DNA of 20,821 nucleotides from an uncultured Actinomycetes bacterium (lineage in GTDB: Bacteria > Actinomycetota > Acidimicrobiia > Acidimicrobiales > Acidimicrobilacustridaceae). The DNA lies in assembly GCA_945957335.1 (NCBI GenBank), contig CAMFLJ010000021.1:1-20821 (forward strand). The letters run 5' to 3'. Under the pieces are notes generated by a model that saw nothing but the letters and a program-made list of their open reading frames with translations, searched no databases and was not told the DNA's origin. This document shows positions 16,269-20,821 of this stretch, piece after piece (the first letter of the stretch is position 1; each line of letters opens with the position of its first letter). Position numbers and translations under genes: made by a program.

Positions 16269-16285
16269 CGCTCCCCACGGGAGCG
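16269..16285 (+). terminator. First hairpin after the phosphotransferase gene
   Basis: cgctccc / gggagcg, 7 pairs, 3-base loop, eight bases after the stop codon. No T run. Confidence 0.4.
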
Positions 16286-16307
16286 CCCACCTCTGCAGCT
16301 CCGAGAA

Positions 16308-16338
16308 CCGCAGGCCCGGCCCCGTGCCGGGCCTGCGG
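16308..16338 (+). terminator. Strong 13-pair hairpin after the phosphotransferase gene
   Basis: ccgcaggcccggc / gccgggcctgcgg, 13 perfect pairs with a 5-base loop. Very stable, no T run; as usual in high-GC actinomycetes it may terminate by the stem alone or protect the mRNA end. Confidence 0.65.
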
Positions 16339-16396
16339 CGCGTCCTGGCGCCCGGCAGCTGGGCCGGCGGGCTCGGCGTCGACGACTGACCCCGGT

Positions 16397-16434
16397 GGCT
16401 CGTTTCGACACCCTCCAGGGTGCTGAAACGAGCC
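16397..16434. repeat. 38-base hairpin repeat, copy 1
   Basis: ggctcgtttc pairs with gaaacgagcc at the ends; caccct pairs with agggtg inside; one G-U and one mismatch between. Shares 25 of 38 positions and the same fold with copy 2 at 16450. Confidence 0.65.
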
Positions 16435-16449
16435 ATGGGTGCGGTGCGT

Positions 16450-16487
16450 GGCTCGATCGAGCACGCTCCGACGTGCCGGATAGAGCC
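16450..16487. repeat. 38-base hairpin repeat, copy 2
   Basis: Ends ggctc / gagcc, a 3-pair middle block (atc/gat) and a 5-pair top (gcacg / cgtgc) around a 6-base loop. Same length, ends and register as copy 1, start-to-start distance 53 bases. Confidence 0.6.
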
Positions 16488-16519
16488 ATCGGGCCGCACG
16501 ACCGGGGCCCGGGCGCGGC

Positions 16520-16555
16520 GGTGGCCCGGTGCCAGGGAGGGCACACCGGGCCACC
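16520..16555. repeat. 12-pair inverted repeat
   Basis: ggtggcccggtg / caccgggccacc, perfect, with a 12-base loop. It lies 80-115 bases beyond the fasciclin stop. A back-up terminator or a structured RNA element; strand unknown. Confidence 0.5.
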
Positions 16556-16597
16556 ACGTGACCGGTCGGCGGAGCGGGGGCGCCGAGCGGTCGGGTG

Positions 16598-16618
16598 CGG
16601 GCGGAGGGGGACCGCCCG
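16598..16618 (-). terminator. Hairpin after the fasciclin gene
   Basis: cgggcgg / ccgcccg, 7 pairs, 7-base loop, 16 bases downstream of the fasciclin stop on minus. No T run. Confidence 0.45.
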
Positions 16619-16634
16619 GCTTGGGGAGCTGGGA

Positions 16635-17294
16635 CTACATGCCCGGGGGCATCAGGACCGTGTCGATGATCTGCACGGTGCCGTTGCCGACCTTGACGTT
16701 GCCGCAGACGACGGCCGAGGTGCCGTTGATGTTGATGGTGTCGCCGGCCTTGGCGATCTTCACGTCGCCGCCCTCCACCGTCTTCTCGGTGCCGGCGTCA
16801 GCGAGCTCCTGGGCGTTGAGGCTCTTCCCGGAGATCACGTGGTAGGTGAGGATCTTCGTGAGGGCGCCGGTCGGGTCGGCCATCACGCTGTTCAGCGTGG
16901 CCGCCGGGATCTTGGCGAAGGCGTCGTTGGTCGGGGCGAAGATGGTGAAGGGGCCCTGACCGTTGAGGGTGTCGACCAGGCCGGCGGCCTTGACCGCGCT
17001 GACCAGGGTGGAGAGCGCCGGGTTGTTGGAGGCCGCGGTGGCCGCCGGGTCGGACGCCATGCCGGAGAACGAGCCGGCGCCGCTGGTGGGCACGGCCGCG
17101 CAGCCGGGGCCGAAGTTGGCGGAGGTCAGGCCGGCCATCATCTCGGTGGTGCTCGAGCCCATCATCTCGGTGGTGGCGGTGGTGCTGCCGGTCGCGTTGC
17201 TGGACTTGCTGTCGCTGCCGCATGCGACAGCTCCGACCGAGAGGGCGGCAGCCAAGCCGACGGTGCCGGCGATCTTCAGGGGGAACAGTCGCAT
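16635..17294 (-). CDS. MPT70/MPT83-like fasciclin (FAS1) domain lipoprotein
   Basis: 219 residues. Signal peptide with lipobox AVAC gives lipid-carrying C25; a Ser/Thr/Met-rich linker (26-58) holds TTEMMGSSTTEMM; the FAS1 domain spans about 86-218. Close to mycobacterial MPT70/MPT83: GPGCA (62-66), DPAATAASNNPALSTL (82-97), LVDTLNGQGPFTIFAPTNDAF (around 106-126), ILTYHV (148-153), VVCG (195-198) and IDTVLMPP (210-217). C65 and C197 sit where MPT70 has its disulfide. Expected to be anchored on the outer face of the membrane. The ATG at 17294 is chosen for AAGGAG 7 bases upstream (17302-17307) and because it gives a proper signal peptide. In mycobacteria these genes are controlled by SigK, and sigK/rskA are adjacent here. 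Confidence 0.93.
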   Translation of the reverse strand: MRLFPLKIAGTVGLAAALSVGAVACGSDSKSSNATGSTTATTEMMGSSTTEMMAGLTSANFGPGCAAVPTSGAGSFSGMASDPAATAASNNPALSTLVSAVKAAGLVDTLNGQGPFTIFAPTNDAFAKIPAATLNSVMADPTGALTKILTYHVISGKSLNAQELADAGTEKTVEGGDVKIAKAGDTININGTSAVVCGNVKVGNGTVQIIDTVLMPPGM

Positions 17295-17301
17295 CGGGGT
17301 G

Positions 17302-17307
17302 CTCCTT
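17302..17307 (-). promoter_or_regulatory. Shine-Dalgarno site of the fasciclin gene
   Basis: AAGGAG on minus, 7 bases before the ATG at 17294. It excludes the upstream in-frame ATG at 17348. Confidence 0.75.
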
Positions 17308-17337
17308 GCATCGGGGTGAGGTGCGGTGTTGCCCCTC

Positions 17338-17365
17338 CTCCGACGCACCTGCCCCGAACGGATGA
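17338..17365 (-). promoter_or_regulatory. Putative SigK-type promoter of the fasciclin gene
   Basis: On minus, TCATCC (17365-17360), 16-base spacer, TCGGAG (17343-17338), with a leader of about 40 bases to the ATG. The same blocks and spacing stand before the oxidoreductase gene (20708-20681). Resembles the mycobacterial SigK consensus as I recall it (CCATCC, 16-17 bases, CCGAAT). An AT-rich block lies directly upstream. Confidence 0.65.
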
Positions 17366-17388
17366 CATTTAGTGCGAATTAATTGGAA
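17366..17388 (-). promoter_or_regulatory. AT-rich block upstream of the fasciclin promoter (UP-element-like)
   Basis: About 23 bases (around attaattcgcactaaatg on minus) with roughly 70 percent A+T, between the rskA terminator and the TCATCC box. It is the most AT-rich patch I noticed in the window, and it occupies the usual UP-element position. Confidence 0.5.
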
Positions 17389-17414
17389 AGGCCCCACCCG
17401 ATCGGGTGGGGCCT
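17389..17414 (-). terminator. Terminator of the oxidoreductase-sigK-rskA operon
   Basis: Perfect 26-base palindrome (aggccccaccc, gatc, gggtggggcct). On minus it is followed by TTCC then AATTAATT, a short T-containing tail, and it lies 54 bases after the rskA stop. It separates the operon from the fasciclin promoter. Confidence 0.8.
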
Positions 17415-17468
17415 CTGGGATCGCGGGGCGCCCGACGACGCCGGCGCAGCGGGTGGGATGCGGGTGGG

Positions 17469-18314
17469 TCAGGCCTGGCTGAGGGTGCCCTGGGCCATGG
17501 GCGCCGAGGTCGGTCCCGTGCTGCCACCCATCGGCTCGACGGTGAGGGCCAGGGTGGTGACGGCCGGGTCGACGCCGACCATCGACATCGAGGGCGACGA
17601 GCCGAGCAGGCCGAGCGACACCATCTGATCGCCCTCGGCCGCCCACAGCTGGTAGGTGTGCTGGTCGTCGAGGGCCGGCAGCACGTCGGCCATCAGGAAG
17701 GCGTGGCCCTGCGGGTCGACGATGACCTTCACGGCCATGGAGTTCTCGGCGTCGGTGAGCTGGCCGGTGCGGGCGCCGGGCTGGCCGGCGGCCTCGTCGG
17801 CCATGCGCTGCATGGCGACCTCGGGCGACACGCTGTCGTTGCCCGAGCGGTTGGCCACGACCAGGCCACCCACGACCACGAGCAGCACGATCGCCGCGGC
17901 GGAGAGGATCCAGGCACCACGGGGGCGGCGGGCGGCGGGGCGCTCGAAGGGCACCACGTTGGCATCGGACGGCGCCGGGCGGGGGGCCCGGGGCGCGATG
18001 ACCGGCTCGACCGTGGGCGCCGCGGTGGGAGCCGCCGACCCTCCGCCGGCCGGGCGGGTGGCCGCCTTGGTGAGGATCGACGAGAGCAGGTCGGACGGTG
18101 CCGACGCACCGGCCGACGCGGCCTCGGCCATCTGATCGGCGGCCGCGTCGAGGCGATCGGCCTCGGCCCGGGCCGTCGGGTCGGCGTCGAGGAGCTGCTC
18201 GACCCGACGACGGTCGTCGTCGTCGAGGGCGTGCAGGACGTAGGCGCCGATCAGCTCGCGCGGATCGTCGTCGGGGCCCGTGCCGTCGTGTTCGTGGAGG
18301 ACGTGATCGCTCAT
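17469..18314 (-). CDS. rskA: RskA-type anti-sigma-K factor
   Basis: 281 residues, single-pass membrane protein. The N-terminal sigma-binding part is cytosolic (ELIGAYVLHALDDDDRRRVEQLLDADP, 20-46), a long Pro/Ala linker follows (about 85-130), then RPRG and the membrane span (about 134-154). The outer C-terminal RskA domain contains AVKVIVDPQGHAFLMADVLPALDDQHTYQLWA and ends LALTVEPMGGSTGPTSAPMAQG, a typical RskA ending. No cysteine, so it is not a zinc-binding (ZAS) anti-sigma factor. Known members release SigK after regulated proteolysis. The ATG overlaps the sigK stop (ATGA), implying coupled translation and balanced amounts of the pair. Confidence 0.93.
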   Translation of the reverse strand: MSDHVLHEHDGTGPDDDPRELIGAYVLHALDDDDRRRVEQLLDADPTARAEADRLDAAADQMAEAASAGASAPSDLLSSILTKAATRPAGGGSAAPTAAPTVEPVIAPRAPRPAPSDANVVPFERPAARRPRGAWILSAAAIVLLVVVGGLVVANRSGNDSVSPEVAMQRMADEAAGQPGARTGQLTDAENSMAVKVIVDPQGHAFLMADVLPALDDQHTYQLWAAEGDQMVSLGLLGSSPSMSMVGVDPAVTTLALTVEPMGGSTGPTSAPMAQGTLSQA

Positions 18315-18886
18315 GGCTGCGTTCCGTGTCCGGCCGCCTGCAACCGGTCGGCCAGCTTGGCCAGGCCCAGGCGGATTCGACTCTTCACCGTTCCCTCCGG
18401 CAGGTCCAACCGTAGGGCGACATCGCGGTAGCTGTGGCCACCGAAGTAGGCGAGGACGATGGCCTCGCGCTCCCCCTCCGAGAGGCTGGCCAGGGCATCG
18501 GCGACGGCCCGGTTCGACAGGCCGTCGAGCGCCTGGGCCTCCACGTCGAGGACCTGGGGGGCCGCTTCGCGGTCGACGCGGTCCTCGCGGCGACGGCGGG
18601 CCTCCTCGGAGCGGACCCGCTCGACCGCCCGGCTGTGGGCCTGGCGGAGGAGGAACGACCGCAGCGCACCCCGCGAGGCGTCGAAGCGGTGCGGCTCGTC
18701 CCAGAGGCGGAGGAACACCTCCTGGGTGATCTCCTCGGCCATGGCGGGGTCGTTGAGGACGCGGCGCGCCAGGCCGTAGACGCCGTCGCCGTGACGGCGG
18801 TACACCTCGGCCAGGGCCTGCTGGTCACCGCGCCCGACGGCGTCGACCAGACGGGCGTCGTCGAGCTCGTGCGTCAACGGTTCCAT
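18311..18886 (-). CDS. sigK: SigK-type ECF RNA polymerase sigma factor
   Basis: 191 residues from the chosen ATG, near the 187 of mycobacterial SigK. Region 2 (about 25-95): VYGLARRVLNDPAMAEEITQEVFLRLW (37-62) then FLLRQAHSRAVERVRSE (78-94). Region 4 (about 128-182): LSEGEREAIVLAYFGGHSYRDVALRL and DLPEGTVKSRIRLGLAKL with the helix-turn-helix. The pair order sigK-rskA and the neighbouring MPT70-like gene support SigK over other ECF types. The frame is open to an ATG at 18997 that overlaps the oxidoreductase stop as ATGA; the extra 37 residues look unlike any sigma factor, so I prefer 18886, but coupling makes the long form possible. No cysteine in the protein, unlike mycobacterial SigK. Confidence 0.9.
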   Translation of the reverse strand: MEPLTHELDDARLVDAVGRGDQQALAEVYRRHGDGVYGLARRVLNDPAMAEEITQEVFLRLWDEPHRFDASRGALRSFLLRQAHSRAVERVRSEEARRRREDRVDREAAPQVLDVEAQALDGLSNRAVADALASLSEGEREAIVLAYFGGHSYRDVALRLDLPEGTVKSRIRLGLAKLADRLQAAGHGTQP

Positions 18887-18944
18887 GTCGCGGGCCCAGG
18901 ACCTCCCATCCCTCGTCCGGGCCTGCCCCGGTCCGACGAGGCGC

Positions 18945-18950
18945 AGGATA
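18945..18950 (-). promoter_or_regulatory. Possible internal -10 box before sigK
   Basis: TATCCT on minus, about 58 bases before the ATG at 18886, in the 107-base gap between the oxidoreductase stop and that ATG. No clear -35. It would allow basal sigK-rskA transcription independent of the operon promoter. Confidence 0.35.
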
Positions 18951-18993
18951 GAGGCGTCGCCCACCGATGCCGGTGTCGCGGCGGTGAGCACGC

Positions 18994-20673
18994 TCATCGG
19001 ACGTTCACCACGATCGAGTGCCAGCCGGTGGCGCCGTCGGGGATGGGCTCGGCCCGCTCCTGGGTCTGCACGTCACCATCGGCGCCCGTGGCCCGCACGG
19101 TGAGGGTGTGGCGGCCGGAGGTGGCCTCCCACGGGAACAGCCACTGGCGCCAGGTGTCCTGGCCCGGCACGGCGGCGAGCTGGGCGGGCTGCCAGGGCCC
19201 GTCGTCGACCCGCACCTCGACCGCATCGATGCCCCGGTGCACGGCCCACGCCACGCCACCGACGGGCACGGTGCCGGCGTCGACGTTGGCCAGGCCGCGC
19301 GGCGTGTCGATGCGGGACATGGTCTTGATGGGGGCGACCTGGGCCCAGCCCCGCTGCACCCAGTAGGGGTCGTAGGCGTCGAAGGTGGTGAGCTCGAGCT
19401 CGGTGACCCACTTGGTGGCCGAGGTGTAGCCGTAGAGGCCGGGCACCACGAGGCGGGCCGGGAAGCCGTGCTCGACGGGCAGGGGCTCGCCGTTCATGCC
19501 GATGGCCACCATGGCGTCACGGCCGTCCATCACCGCCTCGACCGGCGACCCGGCGGTCCAGCCGTCGACCGAGCGGCTCACGAGCTGGTCGGCGCCGTCC
19601 TGCACGCCCGCCTCACGGAGGATCGACGCCAGGGGCACGCCGAGCCAGCGGGCGTTGCCGGCGTAGCGGCCGCCGACCTCGTTGGAGACGCACACCAGGG
19701 TGACGTCGCGCTCGATCAGCTCGCGGTTGACGAGGTCGTCGAAGCTCAGCTCGATCGGGTTGTCGACCATGCCCTTGATGCGCAGCGACCAGTTCGACGG
19801 GGTGACCTGCGGCGGCACGAGGGCGGTGTCGACCCGGTAGAAGTCGCCGTTGGGGGTGACGAATGGGGTGATGCCGGCGGTGCCGAGGTCGACACCCGCT
19901 GGAAGGGCGGCCGCGGGCGACGAGGGGGCCGGGAGGGTGACGGCGTCGCGGGCGCCGCTCACGCTGTAGCGGCCCTGGAGGCCCTTGCCCATGGCGCCGA
20001 CCACCACCACGCCACCGGCCACCGCGCCGGCGGTGACGAGGAAGGCCCGGCGGTCGAAGCCGGTCGGGGCGGGCGCCTCGGGGCCACCGGAGGCCCGCAT
20101 GACGGCCGGCCGGTCACCGGCCACCGGGACCGACGACGAGCCGGCGGCGACCGAGGTCGGGGCCGCGGCGGTCGGCACGGAGACGGCGGCGGTGCGGCCG
20201 AGCAGCAGCCACAGCACGGCGACGCCGGCCACCGCGCCGAGGATCGCGGGCCAGGCGTTGGCGAAGGTGGCACCGGGGCGGCTGAGGGCGGCGGCCACAC
20301 CGATCACGCCGAAGGCCACCGTGCCGGCGATGCCGATCCAGAGCCGCCTGACCGAGGCGATGCCGAGCAGCACCGACACGATCACGAGGGTGATGGTGGT
20401 GCCGGCGATGAGGGCGTCCTTGTCGTTCTCGCCGAAGGTGCGGATGGCGAAGTCCTTGAGCCAGTGCGGGGCGTTGTCGACCACGACCTCGCCCACCGAC
20501 ACGACGGCCGACCGGGTGCCCTCGAGCAGCCCGGTGACGAGCTCACCCACCGCGAGGGCCGCGCCGACGGCGAGGAGGCCGGCGAGCGCGCCCCACCACC
20601 AGCGCGCACCGGTGCGGGGGCTCCGGGCATCGGGGCCGGGGGCCGGGGGCCGCTCGTCGAGTGTCGTCGTCAC
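18994..20673 (-). CDS. Membrane-anchored molybdopterin-dependent oxidoreductase (sulfite oxidase/MsrP superfamily)
   Basis: 559 residues. An N-terminal membrane module (spans near 25-48, 89-105, 112-130, 138-160) and a low-complexity linker precede FDRRAFLVTAGAVAGGVVVVG (206-226), a twin-arginine-like motif plus a further hydrophobic stretch. The exported part has the sulfite-oxidase fold: NWSLRIKGMVDNPIELSFDDL (294-314), the molybdenum-ligand cysteine C328 in VTLVCVSNEVGG, then ARWLGVPL, GYTSATKWVTELEL (415-428), and a C-terminal dimerisation (Mo-co_dimer) domain with WAVHRGIDAVEVRVDDGPW. Substrate unknown: sulfite, methionine sulfoxide or another oxo compound. GTG start with GGAG 7 bases upstream. 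First gene of the oxidoreductase-sigK-rskA operon. Confidence 0.92.
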   Translation of the reverse strand: MTTTLDERPPAPGPDARSPRTGARWWWGALAGLLAVGAALAVGELVTGLLEGTRSAVVSVGEVVVDNAPHWLKDFAIRTFGENDKDALIAGTTITLVIVSVLLGIASVRRLWIGIAGTVAFGVIGVAAALSRPGATFANAWPAILGAVAGVAVLWLLLGRTAAVSVPTAAAPTSVAAGSSSVPVAGDRPAVMRASGGPEAPAPTGFDRRAFLVTAGAVAGGVVVVGAMGKGLQGRYSVSGARDAVTLPAPSSPAAALPAGVDLGTAGITPFVTPNGDFYRVDTALVPPQVTPSNWSLRIKGMVDNPIELSFDDLVNRELIERDVTLVCVSNEVGGRYAGNARWLGVPLASILREAGVQDGADQLVSRSVDGWTAGSPVEAVMDGRDAMVAIGMNGEPLPVEHGFPARLVVPGLYGYTSATKWVTELELTTFDAYDPYWVQRGWAQVAPIKTMSRIDTPRGLANVDAGTVPVGGVAWAVHRGIDAVEVRVDDGPWQPAQLAAVPGQDTWRQWLFPWEATSGRHTLTVRATGADGDVQTQERAEPIPDGATGWHSIVVNVR

Positions 20674-20680
20674 GCCCTCA

Positions 20681-20708
20681 CTCCGGCGCCGCCGGGCCGG
20701 GCGGATGA
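20681..20708 (-). promoter_or_regulatory. Putative SigK-type promoter of the oxidoreductase-sigK-rskA operon
   Basis: On minus, TCATCC (20708-20703), 16-base spacer, CCGGAG (20686-20681), then 7 bases to the GTG at 20673. Same -35 block, same spacing and five of six -10 positions as at the fasciclin gene. GGAG (20684-20681) is also a well-placed ribosome binding site. Confidence 0.6.
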
Positions 20709-20751
20709 GTCAGCCGGGCGCGAACGGCGCGTGAACCGCGCCACTCGACGC

Positions 20752-20780
20752 GTGACTCGGCAGCCGTCATCGGGGAACCT
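20752..20780 (+). promoter_or_regulatory. Promoter of the divergent gene at 20787
   Basis: GTGACT (20752-20757; four of six of TTGACA), 17-base spacer, GAACCT (20775-20780), then 6 bases to the ATG. The best housekeeping-type -35/-10 pair I found; predicts a leaderless mRNA. Confidence 0.5.
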
Positions 20781-20786
20781 GGGCCG

Positions 20787-20821
20787 ATGGCCGAACTGCT
20801 CGCCGACCTCGACCCCTCCCT
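20787..20821 (+). CDS. Start of a gene cut by the right edge, product unknown
   Basis: Only 11 codons are visible (MAELLADLDPS). The ATG has the promoter described at 20752-20780 and no ribosome binding site. It is divergent from the oxidoreductase operon with 113 bases between starts. The peptide is too short to assign a family. Confidence 0.5.
   Translation, partial: MAELLADLDPS

Larger units (their letters stand above)
16262..16634. other. 373-base gene-free gap rich in hairpins between convergent genes
   Basis: No plausible coding frame. It contains, in order, hairpins at 16269-16285 and 16308-16338 (terminators of the phosphotransferase gene), two tandem 38-base hairpins (16397-16434, 16450-16487), a 12-pair hairpin (16520-16555) and a 7-pair hairpin (16598-16618) next to the fasciclin gene stop. 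The density exceeds what two convergent terminators need. Confidence 0.75.

Noticed and set aside
16395..17372. Plus-strand open frame across the hairpin gap and opposite the fasciclin gene
   Set aside because: Antisense shadow of a gene with clear MPT70 similarity; the part in the gap is Arg/Gly-rich noise crossing hairpins.
17469..18314. Zinc-binding (ZAS) anti-sigma factor
   Set aside because: No HxxxCxxC motif and no cysteine; the C-terminal domain is RskA-type.
20701..20760. Inverted GAGTCA / TGACTC pair as an operator between divergent genes
   Set aside because: Only 6 bases per arm, 40 bases apart, and both parts are explained by the flanking promoter boxes; too weak to claim.

Overview
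This is a very GC-rich (clearly above 70 percent) chromosomal window with dense, mostly intact genes. I see no tRNA, rRNA, insertion sequence, phage gene or CRISPR array. The gene content points to an actinomycete, most likely class Acidimicrobiia: RecBCD of actinobacterial type, a SigK/RskA pair beside an MPT70/MPT83-like fasciclin lipoprotein, a threonine-rich lipoprotein, and a membrane protein opening with a tryptophan-rich GWW...DGRWYPPE motif. The class-level assignment is inference.

Layout. Positions 1-8335 (minus strand) hold a recC-recB-recD operon with 4-base stop/start overlaps; recD runs off the left edge. Its three proteins form the helicase-nuclease that processes double-strand breaks. 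Upstream, also on minus, is a two-domain VOC (glyoxalase-fold) protein of the CFP30B type (8408-9184). From 9338 to 13284 a plus-strand series follows: a flavodoxin-fold reductase, a 74-residue CxxC/CxxC mini-protein, an AlkZ-like winged-helix DNA glycosylase, a Thr-rich lipoprotein with an extra membrane span, and a polytopic membrane protein. It meets, at a shared hairpin, a minus-strand pair (VOC protein and MmcQ/YjbR protein, 13303-14152). A DUF4328-like membrane protein and an aminoglycoside-phosphotransferase-fold enzyme run forward from 14266 to 16261.

The 373-base gap at 16262-16634 is packed with hairpins. It includes two tandem, diverged 38-base hairpins whose differences include three compensatory pair changes.

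The right end (16635-20673, minus) is the most coherent system. A membrane-anchored molybdopterin oxidoreductase, a SigK-type ECF sigma factor and its RskA-type anti-sigma factor form an operon closed by a perfect 26-base palindrome. A fasciclin lipoprotein gene follows with its own promoter. The oxidoreductase and fasciclin genes carry the same two-block promoter, TCATCC-N16-(C/T)CGGAG, which resembles the SigK consensus known from mycobacteria. I infer a self-contained envelope-stress regulon in which SigK drives its own operon and the exported fasciclin protein. A divergent gene (from 20787) runs off the right edge.

Many genes here have a NANNNT-like box 6-8 bases before the start codon and no Shine-Dalgarno sequence, which suggests common leaderless transcription.
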